A stretch of DNA of 64,000 bases from Bacillus sp. CHD6a (GCF_001293645.1 NZ_LBMD01000001.1:1-64000); one strand, 5' to 3'; positions 1-8,188 are shown, counted from the first letter of the stretch. The notes: generated by a model not told the origin, from the sequence alone. A program made the numbers and translations.

Positions 1-110
1 GATTGTAGCATAGCTTATCGCTTCTTACTTATGAAAAATAATGAAGGCCTTCAACTAAAAAAGGTATTAGCAATATTAAAATGTATTTAAATTGAGAAGG
101 GAGAAATGGA

Positions 111-803
111 ATGTTAAAGCACAATTTCAATAAGTGGTATAGTTTGTTAGCTGTGCTTATTTACTTTATTTATGCTTACAATGCTAATATTTTTGAAAGA
201 ACTGCATTAGATTATTTTGATTTAATAGTTAATTTCGGGCTAATGATGTTAATAACAGTATGGATAGTTAGTAAATCAACAGTCGAAAGTATTTTGGAAT
301 TTATAATTTTATTTTCACTGATCCTATATTTATTCGTCCTACATTCATATGTAACTTACGTTGATATTTCTTATTATTTTAATCAAGAATTTATCGGTAA
401 TCCATTTGTGAGTATGGAAAAGATAAATTTAATCCCCTTCTATACAATCTATAATGATTTATTTGGAACAGTCGTTGCACTAGTAACAATTATACAAACC
501 ATTGGTAATCTATTTTTGTTGTTACCATTGGCGTTTGCATTATTGTCATTGGGATTATTAACTAACAAATATAAAGTAGTTTTGACTATATTTTTTACTT
601 CGATGTGTATAGAAGTATTTCAGTTTTTGGTAAACTTTAGTGTTTCCGGATATTTGTACTCTGAAGGAGGTTATCGTGCTGTTGATATTGATGATGTCAT
701 ACTAAACACAGCAGGTGGAATAGTCGGAGTTCTAATTTTTATTATTTATAACCAGCTCGTAACTAACAAAATCACAAACAATAAAGTCTCGACATTAAAT
801 TAA
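111..803 (+). CDS. VanZ family membrane protein
   Basis: The 230-residue product has about six hydrophobic membrane segments spread from residue 9 to 216. The VanZ family signature is present: NLIPF at 106-110, IEVFQ at 167-171 and DIDDVILNTAGG near 192-203. VanZ-type proteins are polytopic membrane proteins; the founding member raises teicoplanin resistance, but most homologues have no defined role. The ATG start is preceded by an AAGGGAG ribosome site. It stands alone with no resistance operon around it, so a glycopeptide function is not implied. Family assignment is firm; function is unknown. Confidence 0.85.
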   Translation: MLKHNFNKWYSLLAVLIYFIYAYNANIFERTALDYFDLIVNFGLMMLITVWIVSKSTVESILEFIILFSLILYLFVLHSYVTYVDISYYFNQEFIGNPFVSMEKINLIPFYTIYNDLFGTVVALVTIIQTIGNLFLLLPLAFALLSLGLLTNKYKVVLTIFFTSMCIEVFQFLVNFSVSGYLYSEGGYRAVDIDDVILNTAGGIVGVLIFIIYNQLVTNKITNNKVSTLN

Positions 804-900
804 CGTAATAGGGTATCTCATTTATGTTTTATAAAAATAACGGAGATTGTGAATTATTTACTTAATGTAACGGGGCAGTTAGTTCAATAACAGTATGCTG

Positions 901-935
901 CAATCTAGGAGCTTTTTTGGAAGATTTGTGAAGCC
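901..935 (+). repeat. Variant left-end repeat motif (GGAGC subtype)
   Basis: The CAATCTAGGAGC motif followed by TTTTTTGGAAGATTTGTG resembles segments at 31866 (TTGGGAGC, then TCTGGAAGACCTGTG) and 48577. It shares its left end with the larger GGGCGC hairpin-repeat family. It lies between the VanZ and DUF2651 genes. Function is unknown. Confidence 0.5.
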
Positions 936-1052
936 CATATCTTAATTAACGATTCTCTGCAATCGTGCTCGATTGTTTTAAACGGTTGCGCCGTATTCGA
1001 GCTAAATTGTTGAGGAACTCTCCGATGAACTTTATAAAAAGAGGTGAAAAAA

Positions 1053-1289
1053 ATGGAATTTTTATTGGTACTTTTCATTTTCCCTGCTGCTGTTATTGTA
1101 GCTTCAATCATTGGAATTCTTTTGTTTAAAAAGTGGTTTATAGTTCCAGCGTTAACATTAGTTGTTTTTGCAATCTTAATGTTTACATTATTTAATGAAT
1201 CATTCTTTATTTGGGTAGTGGTTTATACAATTCTTTCGGTCATTATTAGTTTGATAGTGAAATTTACCAAAGTGCTATTTATCCGATAA
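1053..1289 (+). CDS. DUF2651 family small membrane protein (YbeF-like)
   Basis: This 78-residue, very hydrophobic protein has three predicted membrane segments. It matches the pattern of Bacillus DUF2651/YbeF proteins: an MEFLLVLFIFP start, an FKKW turn near residue 25 and FFIWVVVYTI in the last third. I chose the ATG at 1053 because an AGAGGTGA ribosome site ends about 6 bases before it; the GTG at 1044 lies inside that site. It is probably a single-gene unit. Biological role is unknown. Confidence 0.75.
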   Translation: MEFLLVLFIFPAAVIVASIIGILLFKKWFIVPALTLVVFAILMFTLFNESFFIWVVVYTILSVIISLIVKFTKVLFIR

Positions 1290-1311
1290 GAGGCAATACA
1301 CCTTTATTCAA

Positions 1312-1366
1312 TTACCGGGCGCCATTCTTGATAAAGAATCGGTGCTCATTTTGTATTTTAGGGCCA
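1312..1366 (+). repeat. Hairpin repeat, GGCGCC/GGTGCTC subtype (type B)
   Basis: A hairpin (GGCGCCATTCTT, short loop, AAGAATCGGTGCTC) at 1318-1347 is followed by TTTTGTATTTTAGGGCCA. The same layout recurs at 18443, 22268 and 23499. It follows the DUF2651 stop codon and may terminate that transcript. Confidence 0.7.
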
Positions 1367-1469
1367 TTATATGGAACAACCATTTTATATGAAGCTGACT
1401 CAAGTCTAGAAATTATCTGGTTCTAGAGAACTAAAAGATTGGAAAAAACAGTTCATATCACCTACAATT

Positions 1470-1499
1470 AAAAGCCATGATTTTATGGCTTTTCTTTTT
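1470..1499 (+). terminator. Rho-independent terminator
   Basis: The perfect 9-bp stem AAAAGCCAT/ATGGCTTTT has a 6-base loop and runs into a CTTTTT tract. It lies between the type B repeat and the PadR gene. Confidence 0.75.
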
Positions 1500-1502
1500 A
1501 AT

Positions 1503-1548
1503 TATTACATTGTAATGCGAGGTAATTTGTATTACTATATAAAAGAAA
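1503..1548 (+). promoter_or_regulatory. Candidate padR promoter/operator
   Basis: The palindrome ATTACATTGTAAT at 1503-1515 precedes an AT-rich TATTACTATATAAA stretch and the padR ribosome site. PadR regulators commonly repress their own operon through short dyads of this kind. The assignment rests on position and symmetry only. Confidence 0.4.
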
Positions 1549-1560
1549 GGAGGAAATAAT

Positions 1561-1908
1561 TTGCAGATTAACAAAGAATTACTAAAGGGGCATATCGATA
1601 CCATAATTTTGTCTCTATTAATAGATAGCGATTTGTACGGATATCGAATCTCACAAATTGTGAGAGAAAAGACAAACAACAAATTTGAACTTAAAGAAGC
1701 AACTTTATATATTTCTCTAAAGAGACTAGAGAAAAATAAGTGTTTGAAATCTTATTGGAATCATGAATCAGGACCTGGAGGGAGAAGAAAGTATTATCAT
1801 ATTACACAAGAAGGTAAGGAAGTTTTGAAAAATAGTCAGGCAGAATGGACGTATGTTAAAAAGACAATTGACTTATTTTTGGAGGCGGTTAATATTGAAG
1901 AGAATTGA
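1561..1908 (+). CDS. PadR family transcriptional regulator
   Basis: A 115-residue winged-helix repressor. The N-terminal helix (residues 5-25, LLKGHIDTIILSLL), the recognition region (ATLYISLKRLEKN) and the beta-wing GPGGRRKYYHIT are typical of PadR proteins. A C-terminal helix for dimerisation follows. The start is TTG with a strong AAAGGAGG site. The next gene starts inside its last codons, so the two are co-transcribed. Such pairs (PadR plus a permease-prefix-domain membrane protein) are common in Bacillus; the regulator probably represses its own operon in response to an unknown envelope or small-molecule signal. Confidence 0.85.
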   Translation: MQINKELLKGHIDTIILSLLIDSDLYGYRISQIVREKTNNKFELKEATLYISLKRLEKNKCLKSYWNHESGPGGRRKYYHITQEGKEVLKNSQAEWTYVKKTIDLFLEAVNIEEN

Positions 1909-2686
1909 TGAATACATTAATAAACTATTTGAACATACTAATCTTAACGATAAAGAAATTATTGAGACAAAAGCTGAAATTAAGAGTCATTTATATGAAT
2001 CATATCGTCACTTAGTACATAATGAGAATGTTCCAGACGAAGATGCACAACAAATAGTCATTGAACGTTTTAAAGAAGAAGATTTCTTACAAGCACTTTT
2101 AAAAGAAACTAACAAAAAACAAAAATTAGCTTTCAGGAAAGGATTTTTAATAAGTTTATTATGTTTATTTATTGGGATTAGCCTTTACTTTACTTTCCAC
2201 AAAATAAGTGTGGATATGGTAACACAGCAATCAGATGTAACTGGTAGCATTATCACATTGTTACAAAATAAAGAAGAAATAGATAGTAACTTAGAAGATG
2301 AAATAATCTATACACTTCAAAAGAGCGTCATAAAAAATATGGATATATATAAATTAGAAGATAGTAATAATTTATTAAATAAACCGAACGAACCAAGTTT
2401 TGTCTACGAAAGAGATTATTACTTTGCGGAGCCGATATATAGGTCCTTTCACGAAGGTGGAGTAAGAAGAGATGGATGGGCTATCGAAACAAAATACAGT
2501 CATTTTTATGAGCTTGCAAGTTTTTGTCTAGTCTTCGGGGTGTTATCTTATTGGATCACATTTACAATATGGGCTACATTAAAAGCTTACTACTTAAGGA
2601 AATCACCGTTTGTTTGGGGTATTGTATTCTTGTTAACGAATATATTAGGTTATATATACTTCGATATTAGCAGAAGAAGAGATTGA
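1895..2686 (+). CDS. PadR-associated permease-prefix-domain membrane protein
   Basis: The 263-residue protein has an N-terminal helical region (about residues 1-85) resembling the HAAS/permease-prefix domain of PadR-linked proteins. After it come a membrane segment (near 91-112), an extracytoplasmic stretch of about 90 residues, and two further membrane segments near the C-terminus. The TTG at 1895 follows GGAGG by 10 bases and overlaps the padR stop, so translation is coupled. It probably works with PadR as a sensor or transport partner; the exact role is unknown. Confidence 0.65.
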   Translation: MKRIDEYINKLFEHTNLNDKEIIETKAEIKSHLYESYRHLVHNENVPDEDAQQIVIERFKEEDFLQALLKETNKKQKLAFRKGFLISLLCLFIGISLYFTFHKISVDMVTQQSDVTGSIITLLQNKEEIDSNLEDEIIYTLQKSVIKNMDIYKLEDSNNLLNKPNEPSFVYERDYYFAEPIYRSFHEGGVRRDGWAIETKYSHFYELASFCLVFGVLSYWITFTIWATLKAYYLRKSPFVWGIVFLLTNILGYIYFDISRRRD

Positions 2687-2787
2687 CCGTTTCCTCGGCT
2701 ACTAATGTTGCTGGGAACCAAGTCCTTCAAAAGCAGCACATTGTATGATATTTTGTTACTAACCTGTAAAGGAAAGTATTCCATACT

Positions 2788-2856
2788 AAAAGCATTTCTC
2801 TGAGAGATGATTCTCACTTGAGATTAAGTGAATCGTTTCAGGAGAAGTGCTTTTTT
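2788..2856 (+). terminator. Long hairpin terminator after the PadR operon
   Basis: AAAAGCATTTCTC pairs with GGAGAAGTGCTTTTTT around a loop of about 40 bases that itself contains a small AGATGATTCTCACTT fold. The U-tract TTTTTT follows. Confidence 0.7.
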
Positions 2857-3381
2857 GTGCCTTAAAACAAATTATAGGAGGATTGGATTGTGAATCACTT
2901 AAAGAAATAGTACAGAGTAGTGTGTGTCAATCAAAGAAGAAAACGGGATTGGGACAATGAGAAGGACTGATTTAGTTTGAGTAAAGGTCTCATGTAATCG
3001 AGTTATCATTGACTCCCAGATGTATTCTATTCTTCCGATTAACACCAGTAGGAGTGGAAATAAGGGGTTCCGTTTTGGGAGAGAAAATAACAAAAAGCAG
3101 GATAAGTAGCAATATAAATAGCAGGCTTATTCGCAAACGAATTAGACCTGTTTTTATTATTGTTAAATCAATGAATATACCTGTTCTGGCACTGAATTAG
3201 CTCTCCAATTAGCACCCAAATCTGCAAGCGTACAATAAATGGATATTACCCAGCTAAAAAAAGGCGCCAAATAGGGTGTTAAAAGACTTACCAATTCACA
3301 ACCTGTTCCACTCAATAACTACTATTAAATCCATCTTACAAGGAGTTTTATGATACAATTGTAAATATTGGATATTCTATT
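2857..3381 (+). other. Intergenic stretch with no recognisable gene
   Basis: Short open frames exist on both strands (63-64 codons), but none has a good ribosome site or recognisable motifs. No strong hairpin was seen until the repeat at 3382. It may be decayed coding DNA. Confidence 0.4.
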
Positions 3382-3468
3382 AAAGGGCGCAATTATCTAA
3401 TATTGCGTCCTTTTTGTATTGAAAAATGATTGTCAGATCTGAGGATATTTGAAATAATTGGTATTAAG
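3382..3468 (+). repeat. Hairpin-promoter repeat, copy A (diverged)
   Basis: The hairpin GGGCGCAATTAT/ATATTGCGTCC (3385-3410) with a T-tract is followed by TTGTCA (3430-3435), exactly 17 bp, and AATAAT (3453-3458) preceded by TG. The trailing TGGTATTAAG matches other copies. The sequence between -35 and -10 differs from the consensus, yet the spacing is kept, which supports promoter function. Confidence 0.75.
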
Positions 3469-3487
3469 TTAAAGGTTTGTGGAATAA

Positions 3488-3560
3488 GAAGTAAGCTGCA
3501 CGGTTTTAATTTACAGTTATGAACAATTGAAGAGGTGAATTGATGAGGCAAATTATAGGA
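3488..3560 (+). pseudogene. Remnant of a peptidase E gene head
   Basis: GAAGTAAGCTGC at 3488 and TTGAAGAGGTGAATTGATG followed by AGGCAAATTATAGG (to 3560) match the leader and first codons of the intact peptidase E gene at 40918-40990. Only about five codons remain before unrelated sequence begins. This is a recombination scar, not a working gene. Confidence 0.7.
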
Positions 3561-3585
3561 GTAAGTATCTAAGGAGTTGAAGAAT

Positions 3586-4032
3586 ATGTTTTCTAAGAAG
3601 AAACGTTCAAAAAAATATAGATATGTGGAGCTTTTTCTTACTTGTATAATGTTTATTGTAGCTATCATGCTCTTAGAGTTACCTAAGTTTACACTCGTTA
3701 TAGTTGGGGTAGTTCTACTTCTCCAAATATTAAAAATTGAAACAAAATATCCAAAAAAAAAACAAAAAGCCATTAAATTAAAGGCTTTTGTTTTTTTCTT
3801 TATAAATAGTAATTTTGCTCAAATAGTAGTATCCGTCATTAGAACCTGTTCGCTTTTACACATAATTTATTATAGCCAATTCCTTATTCAAGAATCGGGA
3901 GCTTTAATCGAAGTTCACTTTACAAGTTCTCTCGAATTCAAGTCTTCATGGAAAGGGCGCTTTTTTGGAGAAACGAAAAAAAGTCCAATTTCTCAATTAC
4001 AACTCCGAGAAATTGAGCTTTTTTATATTTGA
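3586..4032 (+). CDS. Small basic membrane protein, likely frameshifted at a poly-A tract
   Basis: Residues 1-60 form a small protein: a lysine-rich start (MFSKKKRSKK), two membrane segments near 12-50, and a basic end. AAGGAG lies 10 bases before the ATG. In the frame as read, the ORF runs on for about 90 residues through a rho-independent terminator at 3765-3797, which is odd for a real gene. A run of ten A residues at 3753-3762 precedes it. A one-base shift there would give a stop inside the terminator stem, yielding a protein of about 60 residues. The downstream half is therefore probably not genuine coding sequence. Family not recognised. Confidence 0.45.
   Translation: MFSKKKRSKKYRYVELFLTCIMFIVAIMLLELPKFTLVIVGVVLLLQILKIETKYPKKKQKAIKLKAFVFFFINSNFAQIVVSVIRTCSLLHIIYYSQFLIQESGALIEVHFTSSLEFKSSWKGRFFGETKKSPISQLQLREIELFYI
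3765..3797 (+). terminator. Terminator inside the extended ORF
   Basis: Stem AAAAGCC/GGCTTTT with an 11-base loop, followed by a T-rich tract. It suggests that the preceding gene really ends here. Confidence 0.7.
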
Positions 4033-4039
4033 TTTTTAC

Positions 4040-5377
4040 CTAACGTTGTAAATCTCCTATCACTTCCCCAATCCTTCTCACTCCAATCGGGATTTTCCGA
4101 TCCTCCACCTGTGATACGCTCAACCGTATTCGATTCTCCTTCTTATACTCAGGGAGATACATATTAGTTGCATCCTGAACCAGTACATTCTTCTTTTTGA
4201 GATGTTCCACAAGCTGCTTTGCTTTCATTCCTCTAGGAAGTTTAATTGTCGAGTAGAAACCAGAGTCACCGCCTGTAAATGAGGCCTCGGAAGGGAGGTG
4301 GTCGAGATAGGCCTGTTTGAGTATGGTGCCTTTTTTCTTATATTGCCGTCTAAGCTTTTGAATATGCGCGTTATACATTCCGCTGCTTAAGTAGATTTCA
4401 AGAGCACCCTGAGTCAGGACAGGTGTATGCACGTCAGCTGCAAATTTTGCCCTTGAAAAATCTTTTAACAGTTCTTCAGGCAAGACGGCCATTCCCAATC
4501 TTAAGCCAGGCAATAAGACCTTTGAGAAGCTCTTTGTATAAATCACTCTCCCGGATGGGTCGTAAGCAAACATGGGATCTGCCTTTCTTTTTGTATCGAG
4601 ATCTCCCATATAGTCATCCTCAATTATGTACACATCATATTTCTGTGCCAATTTCACGATTTTCTTTTTTTCCTCATTTGTGTAGCTGTAGCCTGTTGGA
4701 TTCTGGAACCTTGAGACTGTATAAAAGAATTTGATGCTTCTTGCCCTAAATACTTTTTCTAAATAATCGAGGTCAATGCCATTCTGGCTTATTTCGATGC
4801 CAACAGCTTTCAAGCCGCGGGAAGTGATTGAATCGATAAAACTAAAATGGGTTGGCTGTTCAACACAGATTTCTTCTTTTCTATTCGGGAATGGGAGTGA
4901 GACTAAAAGATCGAGTGCCTGCTGAGAGCCTGATACAACACATATCCTTTTTGAAGAGGCAAATACCTGCAGATCCTGCAGCTGCTGTGCAAGCTGATAT
5001 CGAAGACTTTGTAATCCAAGCGGTTCAGAGTATTGAAACATTTCTTCTTTATAAAGATCAATTGCTTGATTCATACAATGCTGATAATCCTGATAAGGCA
5101 TTTTCCTTTTATCAGGGCCTGCTGAGGAAAAATCAATGAACATTGGGTCGGACTTGTTCAGCTTGTCGCTACCAACCAAAAAGTAACCACGCTTCGGAAC
5201 GGAGTATATTTGATGTGTTTTTTCTAATTCAGCATAGGCCTTTAAAATGGTATTGATGCTGCAATTCAATTCTTTTGCAAAGCTACGGATTGAAGGGAGT
5301 TTCCCCCCAGGCTGCAGCCATCCAGCCTTGATTCTGGATTTAATTTCACCAATGATTTCTTCGTATATATACCCCAT
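4040..5377 (-). CDS. MocR family (GntR-type HTH plus aminotransferase-like) regulator
   Basis: The 445-residue protein has an N-terminal GntR winged helix (residues 1-68, with KLPSIRSFAKELN) joined to a fold-type I aminotransferase domain (about 80-440). PLP-site hallmarks are visible: FQNPTG at 224-229, EDDY at 253-256, and SFSK with the Schiff-base lysine at K286. MocR proteins bind PLP or amino-compound ligands and usually regulate a neighbouring gene, often divergent. I chose the ATG at 5377 because GAGGAGGA precedes it; the longer frame runs through the divergent promoter region. The neighbour, in head-to-head orientation, is a class D beta-lactamase gene. Confidence 0.88.
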   Translation of the reverse strand: MGYIYEEIIGEIKSRIKAGWLQPGGKLPSIRSFAKELNCSINTILKAYAELEKTHQIYSVPKRGYFLVGSDKLNKSDPMFIDFSSAGPDKRKMPYQDYQHCMNQAIDLYKEEMFQYSEPLGLQSLRYQLAQQLQDLQVFASSKRICVVSGSQQALDLLVSLPFPNRKEEICVEQPTHFSFIDSITSRGLKAVGIEISQNGIDLDYLEKVFRARSIKFFYTVSRFQNPTGYSYTNEEKKKIVKLAQKYDVYIIEDDYMGDLDTKRKADPMFAYDPSGRVIYTKSFSKVLLPGLRLGMAVLPEELLKDFSRAKFAADVHTPVLTQGALEIYLSSGMYNAHIQKLRRQYKKKGTILKQAYLDHLPSEASFTGGDSGFYSTIKLPRGMKAKQLVEHLKKKNVLVQDATNMYLPEYKKENRIRLSVSQVEDRKIPIGVRRIGEVIGDLQR

Positions 5378-5406
5378 GCTTGTCCTCCTCTTCATGCATC
5401 TGTATG

Positions 5407-5440
5407 GGTACAGACGGCAAAAACATTCCTTTTCTGTGCC
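5407..5440. promoter_or_regulatory. Inverted repeat in the MocR/beta-lactamase divergent region
   Basis: GGTACAG (5407-5413) and CTGTGCC (5434-5440) form an inverted repeat 20 bp apart between two divergent genes. It is a reasonable MocR operator candidate. No binding evidence exists. Confidence 0.4.
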
Positions 5441-5514
5441 TGTCGGACTACTTATAGTATAAGGGAACACCAAAGGACTGACATCATGAAAATTCTATTT
5501 TGTGAGGAGGAAAT

Positions 5515-6333
5515 ATGATGAAGTGGATGAGAAGTGCAGGTTTAGTATTACTTTCTGTGTTTTTGCTAATTGGTGGAACGGGAGCTTCTGCTATAGCTGA
5601 GCAGAAAAACACAAAGAACCTGGATATTGAGGGGCTATTTAACGGAAAAGAGGGTACGATGGTTCTAAAAAATCTTAAGAATGAGCAGGTATATGTCTAC
5701 AATAAGGAGAGAAGCAAAGAGAGATTCACGCCTGAGTCGACTTTTAAGATAGCGAATGCGCTGATTGGCTTGGAAACCTCTGCAGTAAGAGATGAATATG
5801 AGGTAAAGCGCTGGGATGGTGTGGGAAGGCAATTCGAAAACTGGAACAGGGATCACTCGCTTGCATCTGCCATGCGGGAGTCGGCAATATGGTATTACCA
5901 GGATCTTGCAAGAACCATTGGGAAAGCAGAGATGCAAGAAAACGTTAATAAGATGAATTATGGAAACCAGGATATTTCAGGAGGAATCGATACATTCTGG
6001 CTGGACAGCAGCCTTGAAATCTCAGCATTCGAGCAAACGTGCTTTATTGAAAAGCTGGTAGAGGAAGAACTTCCTTTTACCGAGAAGAATATAAAAACAG
6101 TCAAAAGAATGATGATCCAGGATGAGCAGGATGTATATACCATTCATGGAAAAACAGGAACAAGGCTTTCTGACATGAGATTGGGCTGGTATGTAGGATT
6201 TATTGAAAATGAAAAGGGTATATGGGTGTTTGCCGTCAATATTGATGGATCTGGTACAGAAGCGAAGAATATTGCCGTGGAAGTATTGAAGGAGAAGGAT
6301 ATTATCAGAGAAGGAAGGGACGAATCGAGATGA
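5515..6333 (+). CDS. Class D (OXA-type) serine beta-lactamase
   Basis: The 272-residue protein has a signal peptide (hydrophobic residues 8-24, then an ASA-type site). All class D motifs are in order: the STFK nucleophile box at 75-78 with S75 and K78, SAI at 123-125 (the SxV position), YGN at 149-151, W162 in the omega-loop region and KTG at 213-215. It should hydrolyse beta-lactams outside the membrane through an acyl-serine, although some Bacillus homologues are weak enzymes. GGAGG precedes the ATG. The divergent MocR gene may control it. The sequence looks intact. Confidence 0.92.
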   Translation: MMKWMRSAGLVLLSVFLLIGGTGASAIAEQKNTKNLDIEGLFNGKEGTMVLKNLKNEQVYVYNKERSKERFTPESTFKIANALIGLETSAVRDEYEVKRWDGVGRQFENWNRDHSLASAMRESAIWYYQDLARTIGKAEMQENVNKMNYGNQDISGGIDTFWLDSSLEISAFEQTCFIEKLVEEELPFTEKNIKTVKRMMIQDEQDVYTIHGKTGTRLSDMRLGWYVGFIENEKGIWVFAVNIDGSGTEAKNIAVEVLKEKDIIREGRDESR

Positions 6334-6542
6334 GATGATGATGAAATGGACTGAAGATATCTGGAATACTTGGAAACATTATCATGAATGGACGAGAAAC
6401 ATAAGCGAGAAAAAATTTTTTACACTTAATGTTAACTAATCCACCAATATTTATGGTAAATTATGTCGCACTTGATATTATTATGCTAATTGCTAGATTT
6501 TCTTTAACATCAGTGGAGGATATACCTTATTTAACGATCTTC

Positions 6543-6600
6543 AGCAAACGGGCGCTATTCCATAGGGATTTGCGCTCAATTTGCATTTTATGAACAGATA
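6543..6600 (+). repeat. Hairpin repeat (type B-like)
   Basis: AGCAAACGGGCGCTATTCC, a short loop and ATTTGCGCTC (hairpin 6550-6577) are followed by AATTTGCATTTTATG. It lies about 200 bases after the beta-lactamase stop, within an otherwise empty gap of 6334-6690. Confidence 0.6.
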
Positions 6601-6707
6601 GTTGAAGAAGAAATAGCAGGTAGTTTTATAAAAATGCAGAATCTTAAATAGAGGTAATTTATTTATTGGGATTTTTGAAATTCTAAACATTCATGGAGGC
6701 GATGACT

Positions 6708-7178
6708 TTGAAACGAATTGACTTACTTTTAAACGTACTAGATTCCACATTTAATAAAGAGAGTTGGTATGCTCCGTTTATACATGCTATAGAAGGACTT
6801 ACAGCTGAACATGCTATCTGGAAACCATCTGGAGAGGCAACCAAAAACATTTGGGAGAACGTTAATCATCTAATTTACTACAAAGAGAGACTTTCTGCAA
6901 AATTGGAAGGTCGTGAATGGACCCATAATCTCGACGGTGATGAAACCTTTTATCTTACCGATCAATCTATTGATGATAAGGAATGGATGAAAGTCGTTGA
7001 ACGTTCGGAAAACGCTCAACGCAATTTAAGAAAGGTATTGAGTAAAATTTCCGATCGAGGGCTTGATCAAAATTCACTTGAGGGGAAATTACTAGACATC
7101 ATGCTTCATGATGCTTATCATACAGGACAAATTATTCAATTAAGAAAAATGCAAGGATCTTGGCCATCAAATCGTTGA
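6708..7178 (+). CDS. DinB superfamily protein
   Basis: About 156 residues. It has the four-helix DinB/YfiT metal-site pattern: a histidine in VNHLIYYKERL near the end of helix 2 and the pair in MLHDAYHTGQI near the C-terminus. These proteins bind a divalent metal; many act as thiol (for example bacillithiol) transferases or stay uncharacterised. Starts at 6693, 6702 and 6708 are in frame. GGAGG lies at 6695-6699, so the TTG at 6708 (8-base spacing) fits best. It overlaps the next small membrane gene and is probably co-transcribed with it. Confidence 0.8.
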   Translation: MKRIDLLLNVLDSTFNKESWYAPFIHAIEGLTAEHAIWKPSGEATKNIWENVNHLIYYKERLSAKLEGREWTHNLDGDETFYLTDQSIDDKEWMKVVERSENAQRNLRKVLSKISDRGLDQNSLEGKLLDIMLHDAYHTGQIIQLRKMQGSWPSNR

Positions 7179-7417
7179 CGATTTTCTTTATAAGTATTTT
7201 AGTAACAGCCGCAGTTTGTTTCATTCCGGTGATTGGCAATAGAGAAATGGAAAATTACCATGCTTATGGTTTCCCTTTCGATGCAATTCATGTTCATGAA
7301 AAAGCTGGAGGGATTTCAATTGCAAGTTTGGGACCGTATGTTAATCTAGCGTTGTTCTATTTCTTAATTTGGTTTATATACAAAAGAGTGATGAAATCCA
7401 AAAAAGCAGAAGTGTAA
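7160..7417 (+). CDS. Small membrane protein, unrecognised
   Basis: 85 residues with two hydrophobic segments (about 5-25 and 58-76) separated by a polar loop containing FDAIHVHEKAGG. It starts at a TTG inside the last codons of the DinB gene, preceded by AAGGAT, so translation is probably coupled. It ends in a basic KKAEV tail before a strong terminator. I do not recognise the family; a membrane partner of the DinB protein is only a guess. Confidence 0.5.
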   Translation: MAIKSLTIFFISILVTAAVCFIPVIGNREMENYHAYGFPFDAIHVHEKAGGISIASLGPYVNLALFYFLIWFIYKRVMKSKKAEV

Positions 7418-7421
7418 TTTC

Positions 7422-7452
7422 AACCCGGAAGGATTCCCGGGTTTTTCTTTTT
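7422..7452 (+). terminator. Rho-independent terminator
   Basis: The stem AACCCGG/CCGGGTT (AAGGATTC loop) is followed by TTTCTTTTT and ends the DinB/membrane protein unit. Confidence 0.85.
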
Positions 7453-7550
7453 GAGGAATGTTGGTAAGGATCTTAGGTTGCAATTAAATATGCTTTGCCC
7501 CTACCTATACCCACCTCAATGCAAAATAGGTGAACAAGTGTGAGAGGGCT

Positions 7551-7596
7551 AGAAAGAGCATCCGGGAGATAATCACTACTGGGTGTTTCTTTTATG
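7551..7596 (+). terminator. Possible second hairpin
   Basis: GAAAGAGCATCCGGGAG and CTACTGGGTGTTTCTTTT can pair imperfectly and end in a short T-run. No gene directly precedes it, so this may be a leftover from a lost gene. Confidence 0.4.
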
Positions 7597-7614
7597 AAAA
7601 GAAAACCCATAAAG

Positions 7615-7695
7615 ATAGGCGCTCATTTTTGTTTAATCCTGGTTGGAATATCTTATTGTAGGAATTTTTAGATTATGAAACAATTGGTATTAAGT
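7615..7695 (+). repeat. Hairpin-promoter repeat, copy B
   Basis: Only the right arm of the hairpin remains (AGGCGCTCATTTTT). The promoter box is complete: TTGTAG (7656-7661), 17 bp, AACAAT (7679-7684) preceded by TG, then TTGGTATTAAG. It lies 60 bases upstream of the VOC gene's ribosome site and probably drives that gene. Confidence 0.75.
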
Positions 7696-7753
7696 AATAA
7701 AGTAGCGTTGCTAGAGAACAGTTATATAAATTTCTAAGTTAAGGAGAAAAAGG

Positions 7754-8130
7754 ATGAAGAACCTTCTAATAGAATCACACTGTATATTTCCATCTCACGA
7801 TATATTAAAAACTGCAGGTTTTTATGAACAGAAAATGGGTTTCAAAGCTGTTCATTTTTTGAAAGCAAATGAACCACATATTTGTTTGTCTCGTGATACA
7901 ACAGAGATAATCTTAACCAAAACTAATGGTCAAAAAGTAATTTCGAATAGAGACCTATATGGTAATGGATATGATGCTTACTTTAAGAATCAAGAAGAAC
8001 TCCAAGAAGAGTTGATTAATTCAAATGTTAAAATAGCCCGTTCCTTAGAAAATACTGATTACAATAATAAAGAATTCGTAGTTGAAGATATCGATGGAAA
8101 TGGATAGCCTTTGGAATTATAGTTGGTTGA
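7754..8130 (+). pseudogene. VOC (glyoxalase/bleomycin-resistance-like) protein, frameshifted near the end
   Basis: The frame opened by ATG 7754 (AAGGAG site) encodes a VOC-fold protein with the paired beta-alpha-beta repeats (HDILKTAGFYEQKMGF; DGYDAYF-like middle region). It ends at TAG 8105-8107, just after EDIDGNG. VOC proteins usually continue DxDGNWIAFG here. Adding one T after GGAAAT near 8101 restores GNWIAFGIIVG and a stop at 8128-8130. The gene thus carries a one-base deletion removing its last nine or so residues, which include the final beta-strand. It may still be partly functional. Confidence 0.7.
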
Positions 8131-8188
8131 GAAGTTTAAGGTTAGAAGGAAGAAGAAATATATTAGTAACTTTTTTGGGGGAAATCTT

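Noticed and set aside
111-803. Calling the VanZ-like gene a teicoplanin resistance gene
   Set aside because: No other van genes are present, and VanZ-domain proteins are common in Bacillus without such a role.
2899-3200. Overlapping short frames on both strands
   Set aside because: They lack ribosome sites and protein-like composition; kept only as an empty region.
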